Shown here: positions 54,592 to 62,200 of the stretch, one piece after another
Layout of the letters: each line of letters starts with the position of its first letter
Numbering within the stretch: the first letter of the stretch is position 1
NCBI GenBank assembly: GCA_963972525.1
Contig: CAXAUZ010000019.1
Span: 9,902-73,901 of the forward strand
Length of the DNA stretch: 64,000 nt
DNA from: Salinilacustrithrix sp003476595
GTDB lineage: Bacteria; Actinomycetota; Acidimicrobiia; Acidimicrobiales; Salinilacustritrichaceae
Direction of reading: 5' to 3'
The notes under the pieces: generated by a model
What the model saw: only the letters and a program-made list of their open reading frames with translations
Database searches by the model: none
What the model was told of the DNA's origin: nothing
Made by a program: the position numbers and the translations under genes

Positions 54592-54597
54592 ACGATA
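54592..54597 (-). promoter_or_regulatory. Possible -10 box TATCGT of the helicase gene
   Basis: The only clear TANNNT upstream of the helicase; it predicts a leader near 150 nt. The leader DNA (54432-54590) contains GGGCC/GGCCC arms at 54508-54523 and GAGCATGCTC at about 54533-54542 that could fold. Long leaders are common in cold-induced helicase mRNAs. Confidence 0.3.
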
Positions 54598-54628
54598 CCC
54601 GCTGGCGGGCCGGAACCGACGATCCCGG

Positions 54629-54634
54629 TAGCGT
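54629..54634 (+). promoter_or_regulatory. -10 box TAGCGT of pabC
   Basis: Ends 6 nt before GTG 54641. Confidence 0.5.
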
Positions 54635-54640
54635 GCCGCC

Positions 54641-55480
54641 GTGCTCCCGGTCTGGCTCGACGGCCACCTGCTCGACCCCGACGACGCCCGGGTCCCGGTG
54701 TCGGACCACGGGCTCACCGTCGGCGACGGCGTGTTCGAGACCCTGCGGACCGCCCCCGAACCCGGCGGAGACCGGTGGGTCCCCTTCGCCGTCACCCGGC
54801 ACCTGCGCCGCCTCCGACGCAGCCTCGACGGTCTCGGCCTCGAGCTGGACCGCTCCGACGACGACCTGCGGGACGCCCTGCACGCGGTCGCCGGCCACAT
54901 CGAGGGCGCCGGCCGCGTCCGCCTCACGGTCACCGGCGGGCCCGGACCCCTCGGCTCGGCCCGCTCCGGTGAGCCGCTCACGGTGTTCGTGGCCGGATCG
55001 GCGATCGACGGATGGCCCGAGACCGGTGAGGCCGTCACCGTGCCCTGGGTGCGCAACGAGCGCTCCGCCGTCGCCGGGCTGAAGACCACCTCCTACGCCG
55101 AGAACGTGGTCGCCCTGGCCCGGGCCGTGGAGGCCGGCGCGTCCGAGGCCCTCTTCGCCAACACCGCGGGCCAGCTCTGCGAGGGCACCGGGTCCAACGT
55201 GTTCGTCGTGCTCGGCGGGCGGCTGTCCACCCCACCGCTCTCCTCCGGTTGCCTGGCCGGGGTCACCCGCGAGCTGGTGTGCGAGCTGGCGGACGTCGCC
55301 CAGGACGACCTGCCGATGGCGGTGCTCGACGAGGCCGACGAGGTCTTCCTCACCTCCTCCACCCGCGACGTCCAGGGCCAGCACCGCGTCGACGAGCACC
55401 GGCTCGACGCGCCGGGTCCAATCACCCGCGAGGTCGCCCGGGCCTTCGCCGACCTGGTCGCGACGGACATCGACCCGTGA
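54641..55480 (+). CDS. pabC: Class IV aminotransferase, aminodeoxychorismate lyase-like
   Basis: 279 residues, PLP fold type IV. VSDHGLTVGDGVFETLR, RLRRSL, the PLP lysine in AGLKTTSYAENVVALA, EALFANTAGQLCEGTGSNVFVV and SSTRDVQG are typical. Aminodeoxychorismate lyase is inferred from the nearby pabB; branched-chain or D-amino-acid aminotransferases have the same fold. Leaderless start. Overlaps the next gene by GTGA. Confidence 0.85.
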   Translation: MLPVWLDGHLLDPDDARVPVSDHGLTVGDGVFETLRTAPEPGGDRWVPFAVTRHLRRLRRSLDGLGLELDRSDDDLRDALHAVAGHIEGAGRVRLTVTGGPGPLGSARSGEPLTVFVAGSAIDGWPETGEAVTVPWVRNERSAVAGLKTTSYAENVVALARAVEAGASEALFANTAGQLCEGTGSNVFVVLGGRLSTPPLSSGCLAGVTRELVCELADVAQDDLPMAVLDEADEVFLTSSTRDVQGQHRVDEHRLDAPGPITREVARAFADLVATDIDP

Positions 55481-55749
55481 GCCGGGGCCAGCCCGTCACC
55501 GCATCCCTGGAGCGGAGCGGGGACCACGTGCTCGTGCGGTGGACCGCCGGCGAGGCCGAGGGGACGTGCCGCTTCGACCACCTGCCGGGCACGACCCCGG
55601 AGTGGCTCGGCTCGGCCGACGACCTCCTCGAGGGCACCGATCGACGCCTCGAGGGGCGGGTGCTCGACGCGGTCGCCCGGCTGGCCACGGACGAGGGGAT
55701 CGAGCTCGGCATCTGGCACGACGACCAGGGGGTCGAGCTCCTCGCCTGA
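55477..55749 (+). CDS. Small protein of unknown function
   Basis: 90 residues, acidic, no membrane helix or Cys pair (a single Cys in GTCRFDHLPG). Predicted alternation of strands (VTASLERSGDHVLVRWTAGE) then helix (RRLEGRVLDAVARLATDEG) and a final strand (IELGIWHDDQGVELLA). Its GTG overlaps the pabC stop as GTGA, so it is translated with pabC. I do not recognise it. Confidence 0.65.
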   Translation: MSRGQPVTASLERSGDHVLVRWTAGEAEGTCRFDHLPGTTPEWLGSADDLLEGTDRRLEGRVLDAVARLATDEGIELGIWHDDQGVELLA

Positions 55750-55802
55750 CGTCGCTCTCGACGAGATCCGCGTCAGCAGCCGGCGCCGGGTGCGTCGAGT
55801 TG

Positions 55803-56657
55803 TCAGCTCGCGGGGCGGAGGTGCACCACGTCGCCGACGGCGATCGTGCGCCGGCCGCCCTCGAGCGGCTCGATCACCAGGTGGCCGTCTCCGGTCACGT
55901 CGACCGCGGTGCCGATCAGGTCGTCCACGCCGAGGTCGATGCGGACCCGGCGGCCGAGGGTGGCGGAGCGGGCTCGCCAGGCGTCGAGCACCTGGTCGAC
56001 CCCGCCGCCCACCAGGTGGCCGTAGTGGACGTCGAGCCGTTCGAGCAGTGCGTCGAGGACGTCGTCGCGCGTCGGCCGGGCGTCGCTGACGTGGTTGATG
56101 GCCACGGCGATGTCGGCCAGGTCGTCGGGCACCTCCTCGGGCCAGGCCACGTTGAGCCCGATGCCGGCGGCGACCGTGGCCCGCTCGTGGGGCGCCGGCG
56201 GCCGGTAGCCGGCGGCGATGTGCGAGCCGGGGGACCACTCCGCCTCGGCCAGGATCCCGGCCAGCTTGCGCGTGCGCACCCCGCCCTCGGCGTCGAGCTC
56301 CTCCACGACGAGGTCGTTCGGCCACTTGAGGCCCGGCGCGAAGCCGGCGAGCTGCTCGACCGCCTCCGCCGCCGCCACGGCCAGGGCGAACGTGGTCAGC
56401 GGCGCCACCGGCGCCGGCGGGCGCAGCAGGATCGTGCACAGCAGGGACGCCCCCGGCGGCGCGGTCCACGTGCGCCCCGCCCGACCCCGACCGGCGGTCT
56501 GGTGGTCGGCGACGAGGACGACGCCCTCGGGCTCGCCCTGGCGGGCCAGCTCCATCACGTCGGTGTTGGTCGAACCGGTCTCGTCGACGTGGCGCACGTC
56601 GGTGAACCGGGAGCGGGACAGGGCCCCGGCCCCGCGGATGGCATCGTCACCCTTCAC
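55803..56657 (-). CDS. birA: Biotin-[acetyl-CoA-carboxylase] ligase, no DNA-binding domain
   Basis: 284 residues. The biotinyl-AMP loop GRGRAGRTWTAPPGASL, the substrate segment KWPNDLVV, and AGILAEAEW with GIGLNVAWP are the BirA catalytic core, followed by the small C-terminal SH3-like domain. There is no N-terminal helix-turn-helix, so it is not a repressor. It biotinylates the AMKM lysine of the carboxylase encoded divergently. GTG 56657 is set by TAGTGT ending 7 nt upstream. The start codons of the two divergent genes are only 17 bp apart. Confidence 0.94.
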   Translation of the reverse strand: MKGDDAIRGAGALSRSRFTDVRHVDETGSTNTDVMELARQGEPEGVVLVADHQTAGRGRAGRTWTAPPGASLLCTILLRPPAPVAPLTTFALAVAAAEAVEQLAGFAPGLKWPNDLVVEELDAEGGVRTRKLAGILAEAEWSPGSHIAAGYRPPAPHERATVAAGIGLNVAWPEEVPDDLADIAVAINHVSDARPTRDDVLDALLERLDVHYGHLVGGGVDQVLDAWRARSATLGRRVRIDLGVDDLIGTAVDVTGDGHLVIEPLEGGRRTIAVGDVVHLRPAS

Positions 56658-56662
56658 CGCGA

Positions 56663-56670
56663 TAACACTA
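56663..56670. promoter_or_regulatory. Overlapping divergent -10 boxes between birA and the carboxylase
   Basis: The octamer TAACACTA reads TAGTGTTA on the other strand. TAGTGT (56670-56665) serves birA at 7 nt. TAACAC (56663-56668), off consensus in its last base, sits 6 nt before GTG 56675 of the carboxylase. The two promoters share the same bases, so transcription in one direction should exclude the other. Confidence 0.45.
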
Positions 56671-56674
56671 CGGA

Positions 56675-58441
56675 GTGTTTTCCAAGGTGCTGATCGCAAA
56701 CCGTGGCGAGATCGCCGTCCGGGTCATCCGGGCGTGCAAGGAGCTCGGCGTCACGTCCGTGGCCGTCTACTCCGACCTGGATCGTGACTCGCTGCACGTC
56801 CGCCTCGCCGATGAGGCCTACGCCCTCGGGGGGACGACGGCAGCCGAGTCCTACCTGAACACGGAGAAGATCCTCGAGATCATCGAGCAGTCCGGCGCCG
56901 AGGCCGTACACCCCGGCTACGGCTTCTTCTCGGAGAACCCCGACTTCGCCCGGGAGATCACCGACAAGGGCGTCGTGTTCATCGGCCCCAAGCCCGAGGC
57001 GATGATCGTCATGGGCGAGAAGGTCTCCTCCCGGATCGCGGCCCAGGAGGCCGGCGTGGCCGGCGTCCCCGGCACCACCGAGTACCTGAGCTCGGGCGAC
57101 GAGGTCGTCGCGTTCGGCGAGGAGTTCGGTTGGCCGGTGGCCATCAAGGCGGCCTACGGGGGCGGAGGCCGGGGCATGCGCGTCGTGCGCTCCGCCGACG
57201 AGGCCCACGCCGCGCTCGAATCCGCCCAGTCCGAGGCGCTGAAGGGCTTCGGTCGGGACGAGTGCTACGTCGAGCGCTACCTCACGTGGCCCCGCCACGT
57301 CGAGATGCAGATCATCGCGGACTCCCACGGCAACTGCGTGTGGATCGGCGAGCGCGACTGCTCGGCCCAGCGCCGCCACCAGAAGCTGGTCGAGGAGTCC
57401 CCTGCCCCCAACTTCCCGGCCGAGATCCGCCAGGCCATGGGCGAGGCCGCGGTGAAGGTCGCCAAGGCCTGTGGCTACATCAACGCCGGCACGGTCGAGT
57501 TCCTGTACCAGGACGGCGAGTTCTTCTTCCTCGAGATGAACACCCGGCTCCAGGTCGAGCACCCCGTCACCGAGATGGTCTCGGGCATCGACCTCGTCGC
57601 CGAGCAGCTGCGCGTCGCCTCCGGCGAGCCGCTCTCGTTCTCCCAGGACGACATCTCGCTGCGCGGCCACTCCATCGAGGTGCGGGTCAACGCCGAGGAC
57701 CCGGCCGAGGGCAAGTTCCTCCCCTCCCCCGGCCCCATCGCCACGCTGGTCCCGCCGCAGGGCAACGGCGTGCGCTGGGACGGCGGCTACGACTCCGGTG
57801 ACGAGGTCAGCCAGTACTACGACAACCTCATCGGCAAGCTCGTGGTGTGGGCCGGCGACCGGGACACCGCCATCGCCCGCATGCTGCGGTGCCTCGACGA
57901 GTTCGTCCTCGACGGCCCGCCCACGACCATCCCCGCGGCGGAGGCGATCCTCGCCCACGACGACTTCAAGGCCGGGGAGCACTCCACCAAGTGGGTGGAG
58001 GACACCCTCGACCTCACCGGCGTCCGCGGCACCCCGGCGCCCGCCGGCGACGACGAGGACGAGAAGGTCGAGCGCAGCGTCGACGTCGAGGTCAACGGCA
58101 AGCGCTTCGCCGTGAAGCTGTTCGTGCCCGCCGACCAGGTCGCCGTGGCGGCGGCCGGCGGCGGCAAGGGCCTGCCCAAGGCCCGCAAGCGCTCCAAGGG
58201 CACCAGCGGCGCCGCGCCCACCGCCGGGTCCGGCCGGATCGCCGTGCCGATGCAGGGCACCGTCGTCAAGGTCAACGTCGCCGTCGGCGACGAGGTCACC
58301 GAGGGCCAGGTCCTCTGCGTGCTCGAGGCCATGAAGATGGAGAACAACATCGCCGCCGACAAGGCCGGCACCGTCTCCGAGGTCAACGTCGAGGAAGGCG
58401 CGTCCGTCGGCTCCGGCGACGTGATCATCGTCATCGAGTAG
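56675..58441 (+). CDS. accA3: Acetyl/propionyl-CoA carboxylase alpha subunit (biotin carboxylase + BCCP)
   Basis: 588 residues. The biotin carboxylase domain covers ~1-450 (KVLIANRGEIAVRVIR, the ATP loop YGGGGRGMR, EMNTRLQVEHPVTE). A linker follows, then a C-terminal biotin carrier domain with EAMKMEN, Lys554 being the biotin site. It carboxylates biotin for a beta subunit (AccD) that is not in this window. It resembles mycobacterial AccA3, shared by several acyl-CoA carboxylases. Divergent from birA; methylmalonyl-CoA mutase 5 kb on suggests propionyl-CoA use. Confidence 0.95.
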   Translation: MFSKVLIANRGEIAVRVIRACKELGVTSVAVYSDLDRDSLHVRLADEAYALGGTTAAESYLNTEKILEIIEQSGAEAVHPGYGFFSENPDFAREITDKGVVFIGPKPEAMIVMGEKVSSRIAAQEAGVAGVPGTTEYLSSGDEVVAFGEEFGWPVAIKAAYGGGGRGMRVVRSADEAHAALESAQSEALKGFGRDECYVERYLTWPRHVEMQIIADSHGNCVWIGERDCSAQRRHQKLVEESPAPNFPAEIRQAMGEAAVKVAKACGYINAGTVEFLYQDGEFFFLEMNTRLQVEHPVTEMVSGIDLVAEQLRVASGEPLSFSQDDISLRGHSIEVRVNAEDPAEGKFLPSPGPIATLVPPQGNGVRWDGGYDSGDEVSQYYDNLIGKLVVWAGDRDTAIARMLRCLDEFVLDGPPTTIPAAEAILAHDDFKAGEHSTKWVEDTLDLTGVRGTPAPAGDDEDEKVERSVDVEVNGKRFAVKLFVPADQVAVAAAGGGKGLPKARKRSKGTSGAAPTAGSGRIAVPMQGTVVKVNVAVGDEVTEGQVLCVLEAMKMENNIAADKAGTVSEVNVEEGASVGSGDVIIVIE

Positions 58442-58465
58442 CGCCGGCGGGCGCCGCCCGGTGGC

Positions 58466-59128
58466 TCAGCTGCCGGCGCGGTCCTGCCAGGTGCAGATGC
58501 AGACCTCGTTGCCCTCAGCGTCGGCGAGGACCCAGAACGACCGGGCGTACCGGTCGGTGACGAGCGTGCCACCGGCCGCCAGCGCGGCGTCGAGTCGCGC
58601 CTCGGCGAGGTCGTGGGGCACGGAGACGTCCAGGTGGAAGCGGTTGCGCTCGGTCCGGGGCTCGTCCATCTGCTGGAACCAGACCGGCGCCCCGAACCCG
58701 CGAGGATCGGACAGGCTGCCGTCCGGCTGCTCGCGGTAGTCGAGCACCGCCGCCCAGAACGGCCGGATGCGGTCGGCGTCCATCGTGTCGATGGCGATCT
58801 CCACGATCTGGGCCGCCATCGGCTCCGCGGTGGCGCCGACGTCGGCAGCGAGCTGGGAGATGTGGTGGGCCAGGTCGGCGTCGTGGGTGGAGAGCCCGTC
58901 GACCGCATGGGTGGTGAGCGCGACCCGCACGACGCCGGGGTACGTCAGCGAGACGTCGGGGTGGTGGTCCGCGGCCTCGGCGGCATCGGCGATGGCCGCC
59001 ACGAGGCGGCCGGCGGCGGGGAACGACGGCGCCCGGAAGCGGGCCGCCGCGGTGCGCAGCACGACCCGCCAGTCGTCCAGGCCCTCGGTGGCGGTGAACT
59101 GCTCGGCGGTGATCTCGGTGTAGGGCAT
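58466..59128 (-). CDS. 4a-hydroxytetrahydrobiopterin dehydratase-like domain fused to a VOC domain
   Basis: 220 residues. The first ~100 are a pterin-4a-carbinolamine dehydratase fold: EAADHHPDVSLTYPGVVRVA is followed by LTTHAVDGLSTHDADLA, with the His-His-Pro and later His conserved. Residues ~105-215 are a glyoxalase-like VOC domain (VEIAIDTMDADRIRPFW, FHLDVSVPHDLAEARL, VLADAEGNEVCICTW). This fusion is known in actinobacteria; its substrate is unclear. The ATG shares one base with the upstream stop (TGATG), so it is co-transcribed with the LpdA-like gene. Confidence 0.88.
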   Translation of the reverse strand: MPYTEITAEQFTATEGLDDWRVVLRTAAARFRAPSFPAAGRLVAAIADAAEAADHHPDVSLTYPGVVRVALTTHAVDGLSTHDADLAHHISQLAADVGATAEPMAAQIVEIAIDTMDADRIRPFWAAVLDYREQPDGSLSDPRGFGAPVWFQQMDEPRTERNRFHLDVSVPHDLAEARLDAALAAGGTLVTDRYARSFWVLADAEGNEVCICTWQDRAGS

Positions 59129-60492
59129 CAGTCGGCGGCCTCCGCGAGGGCCTCGGACAGGCTGGGGTGGACGAGCAGGCTGTCCACGATGTCCTCGACG
59201 TTGAGGCCGGCGGTGACGGCGAGGGCGATCACGGAGATGAGCTCGGCGGCGTGGCGCCCCACGATCGATCCCCCGAGCACGACACCGGTGGCCGGGTCGG
59301 AGACGATCTTGACGAAGCCACGGGGCGCGTTGTTGATGAGGGCCTTGGCCGTGGTCGAGAACGGCACCTTGGTCACGCGGATCTTGCGCCCCTCGGCGAA
59401 CGCGTCCGCCTCAGCCAGGCCCACGTCGGCGATCTCGGGCTCGGTGAAGATGGCGGAGGCGGCCTTGTCGTAGTCGAGGTGCCGGTGCTCGCGCGTGTGC
59501 AGGCCCATGACGTGCTCGGCGATCTTGCGGCCCTGCATCGACGCCACCGACGACAGCGGCAGGCGGCCGGACAGGTCGCCGGCCACGTAGATGTGGGGGA
59601 CGTTCGTCTGCAGGTGGTGGTTGTTGTCGAGGTAGCCCCAGGCGTTGACCTCGACGCCGGCCGCGTCGCAGCCCAGGCCCTCGCTGTTGGGGATGGAGCC
59701 GATGGCGAGCAGTGCGTGGCTGCCGGTTGCGACCCGGCCGTCGTCGCAGAGGATGCGGACGCCGCCGTCGTCGGTGCGCTCGATGCCCTCGGCCCGCGCC
59801 CCCTTGTAGAGCCGGACGCCCCGGTCGAGGAAGTGGGTCTCGAGCGCGGCGGCGACCTCGGGATCCTTCTGGGGCAGGACCTGCTGGCGGGACACGATGA
59901 GGGTGACGGCGCAGCCGAAGCTGGAGAACATCGAGACGAACTCCACGCCCGTGACACCCGAACCGATGACGACGAGGTGGTCGGGGAGCTCCTTGGGCGG
60001 GTAGGCGTCCCGCGTCGTGAGCACGCGGTCGCCGTCGGGAGCGGCCCACTCGGGGATGCGGGGCCGGGAGCCGGTGGCCAGCAGGACAGCATCGGCGTGG
60101 ACGGTGATCTCGCCCTCGGCGGTGTCGGCCACGACCTCGTGGGGGCCGACCATCCGACCGCTGCCCCGCAGGACCCGCACGCCCTGGCTCTGGAGCAGCG
60201 AGGTGACCGAGTGCTCGAGGCGGTCCTCGATGGACACGATGCGCTGGCGGAGGGCGTCGAAGTCGAGGTGGGCCTTGACGTCGGTGAGGCCCATCTCCTC
60301 GGACTTGTCGATCATGTTCAGCGCCGAGCCGGTGGCGATCATCGCCTTGGACGGGATGCAGTCCCACAGGTTGGCGGCGCCGCCGACGATCTCCCGCTCG
60401 ATGAGGGTGACGTCGGCCCCGAGCTTGGCCGCGTGGCTGGCCGCCGTGTGGCCGCCGGGGCCACCGCCGATGATCACGAAGCTGAGGGCCAT
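59128..60492 (-). CDS. FAD-dependent NAD(P)H oxidoreductase, LpdA-like (no redox disulfide)
   Basis: 454 residues with the dihydrolipoamide dehydrogenase fold: FAD loop IIGGGPGGHTAASHAAKLG, NAD loop VVIGSGVTGVEF, second FAD site YVAGDLSG, and the C-terminal dimer domain. The usual CxxxxC reads ANLWDC, so the first Cys is missing; the C-terminal HP pair (LLVHPSLSE) is kept but no disulfide can form. This matches M. tuberculosis LpdA (Rv3303c), which reduces quinones rather than lipoamide. TACCCT ends 7 nt before the ATG. Confidence 0.88.
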   Translation of the reverse strand: MALSFVIIGGGPGGHTAASHAAKLGADVTLIEREIVGGAANLWDCIPSKAMIATGSALNMIDKSEEMGLTDVKAHLDFDALRQRIVSIEDRLEHSVTSLLQSQGVRVLRGSGRMVGPHEVVADTAEGEITVHADAVLLATGSRPRIPEWAAPDGDRVLTTRDAYPPKELPDHLVVIGSGVTGVEFVSMFSSFGCAVTLIVSRQQVLPQKDPEVAAALETHFLDRGVRLYKGARAEGIERTDDGGVRILCDDGRVATGSHALLAIGSIPNSEGLGCDAAGVEVNAWGYLDNNHHLQTNVPHIYVAGDLSGRLPLSSVASMQGRKIAEHVMGLHTREHRHLDYDKAASAIFTEPEIADVGLAEADAFAEGRKIRVTKVPFSTTAKALINNAPRGFVKIVSDPATGVVLGGSIVGRHAAELISVIALAVTAGLNVEDIVDSLLVHPSLSEALAEAAD

Positions 60493-60499
60493 GGGCAGC

Positions 60500-60505
60500 A
60501 GGGTA
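60500..60505 (-). promoter_or_regulatory. -10 box TACCCT of the LpdA-like gene
   Basis: Ends 7 nt before ATG 60492, downstream of the FetB-like gene's stop at 60521. Confidence 0.5.
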
Positions 60506-60520
60506 CCGGCGCCCCCGCGA

Positions 60521-61303
60521 TCAGCCGGAGGTGCGGGCGATGCGGATGAGGCGGTGGTCGTCGGTGAAGAGCCGCCGGGTGACGCCGGTGCCGATCACGA
60601 CCACGTTGATGGCCACGGCACCGAGGATCAGGAACATGATCGCGGCCTGGACCCGCACGGCATCGACGGGGTCGACGCCGGCCAGGATGAGGCCGGTCAT
60701 GGCGCCCGGCAGGAAGACCAGCCCGACGGCCTTGGTCGTCTCGATCTGCTGGGTCATGGCGGACCGCAGCGCGCTCCGCAGGCCGGGCCGGGACGCCTCG
60801 GTCCAGGGCTGGCCGAGGGCGAGGCGGGCCTCCACGTCGTGGCGCTTCTCGGAGAACTCCTCCACGACCCGTCGGCCGGCGAGCACCGTCGACGTCATGG
60901 CGTTGCCGACCATCATCCCGCCCACCGGGACGATGGCCCGGGCCTCGACCGGGAAGATCCCGAGGCCGAAGATCACCGCTGCGGTGATGCCCGTCGACGC
61001 GGTGAGCGACGCGAGCGCCAGCCCGAAGACGCCGGGGACCTCCGGAGCCCGACGGGAGACGGTCCACGCGGCGAAGGGCACCATGAACGCCAGCCACGCC
61101 CACGCGTAGGCGATCGGCTGGTCCGGGTCGATGATGATGGCGAGGACGTAGCCGACGGCCAGGAGCTGCACGAGCGCCCGACCGGTGGCGACGAGCATCG
61201 ACTGCTCGAGGCCCAGCCGCCGCCACATCGAGATGCCGATGGCCACCGCCACCAGCAGCAGCGAGATGGCCAGGCCCCACCAGCCGACGTCACCCTGCTC
61301 CAC
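60521..61303 (-). CDS. FetB-like (UPF0014) ABC transporter permease
   Basis: 260 residues with about seven membrane helices. ATGRALVQLLAVGYVL, VPVGGMMVGNAMTSTVLAG and VGLVFLPGAMTGLILAGVDP are characteristic of the FetB/UPF0014 family. E. coli FetAB exports iron. It pairs with the ATPase upstream. GTG 61303 has GGGAG 6 nt upstream and lies 14 nt inside the ATPase gene, in the codons of its His-rich tail. Confidence 0.92.
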   Translation of the reverse strand: MEQGDVGWWGLAISLLLVAVAIGISMWRRLGLEQSMLVATGRALVQLLAVGYVLAIIIDPDQPIAYAWAWLAFMVPFAAWTVSRRAPEVPGVFGLALASLTASTGITAAVIFGLGIFPVEARAIVPVGGMMVGNAMTSTVLAGRRVVEEFSEKRHDVEARLALGQPWTEASRPGLRSALRSAMTQQIETTKAVGLVFLPGAMTGLILAGVDPVDAVRVQAAIMFLILGAVAINVVVIGTGVTRRLFTDDHRLIRIARTSG

Positions 61304-62042
61304 GGTCTGCTCCCTCGTCGTGCTCGGTCGGGTCGTCGTGGCCCTCGTGGGTCTCGTCGCCGTGGTGGTGGTGGAAGCCGTCCTCGGAGTCGAGGTAGTG
61401 CTGTGCCTGGTGCTCGTCCGCCACCCGGCCACCGACCAGCACGATGCGGCGGTCCCCGATCCGGTCGGCCTGGTCCAGGTCGTGGGTGACCCACAGCACG
61501 GGCATCCCGCTGTCCGCCAGCTCCCGCCCGAGCTCCTCGAGGGCCTTGGTCGAGGTGGGGTCGAGGGCGGAGGTCGGCTCGTCCATCAGCAGCACCTCGG
61601 GACCGGTGACGAGGGTGCGGGCGAGGGAGCCGCGCTGCTGCTCGCCGCCGGAGAGCGAGTCTGCCTCCCGGTCGAGGAAGCTCACGGGGAGGTGCACCTG
61701 CTCGAGGACGGTGTGCATGGCGTCCTCCGTCGCGTCGGGGTCGGCGACGAGGAGGTTGTCCCGGACGGTGCCGGGGAACGGGGTCGGTCGCTGGAACACC
61801 ATCCCCACGGTCCGACGCAGCAGCAGCGGGTCGATGTCGTCGAGCGGTTGCCCCCGGAACCGGACCGTCCCGCTCGTGGGGACCTCCAGCCGGTTGCACA
61901 GGCGGAGCAGGGTCGACTTGCCGGAACCGGACGCCCCGAGCAGGCAGGTCACCGATCCGCCGTCGGGCACCTGGGCGGTAACGTGGTCGAGCGCGACGTC
62001 CTCGCCGAAGCGCACCACCACGTCGTCGAACTCGAACAGCAC
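61290..62042 (-). CDS. FetA-like ABC transporter ATPase with His-rich tail
   Basis: 250 residues. Walker A GASGSGKST, LSGGEQQR signature, Walker B VLLMDEPTSALD and the H-loop WVTHDLDQ are intact; the size is that of FetA plus ~35 residues. The extra C-terminal tail carries about nine His (including HHHH) among many Asp/Glu, a likely metal-binding sensor consistent with metal (iron or other) export. GTG start, with GATACT ending 6 nt upstream. Confidence 0.92.
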   Translation of the reverse strand: MLFEFDDVVVRFGEDVALDHVTAQVPDGGSVTCLLGASGSGKSTLLRLCNRLEVPTSGTVRFRGQPLDDIDPLLLRRTVGMVFQRPTPFPGTVRDNLLVADPDATEDAMHTVLEQVHLPVSFLDREADSLSGGEQQRGSLARTLVTGPEVLLMDEPTSALDPTSTKALEELGRELADSGMPVLWVTHDLDQADRIGDRRIVLVGGRVADEHQAQHYLDSEDGFHHHHGDETHEGHDDPTEHDEGADRGAG

Positions 62043-62119
62043 CCCGGCAGTATCGCCCGTCGGCCGGAGCGAACCCGATCAGGACCGGGGCGGTGTCGTC
62101 GCACCAGCGCAACGTGAGA

Positions 62120-62139
62120 CGCCCGGAACGAACCGGGCG
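62120..62139. terminator. Perfect 7-bp hairpin between lipoprotein and FetA-like genes
   Basis: CGCCCGG and CCGGGCG around the loop AACGAA. It lies 50 nt after the lipoprotein stop codon and before the transporter promoter. No U tract. Confidence 0.4.
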
Positions 62140-62167
62140 CAGGGTGTTGCACCGACGCGACGCCACA

Positions 62168-62200
62168 ATCCCGGATGGGCGAACTCGCTCAGCCCGGGAT
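62168..62200 (-). terminator. Hairpin spanning the lipoprotein stop codon
   Basis: ATCCCGG (within the last codons, 62200-62194) pairs with CCGGGAT (62174-62168); loop 19 nt. The stop codon lies in the loop. Confidence 0.35.
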
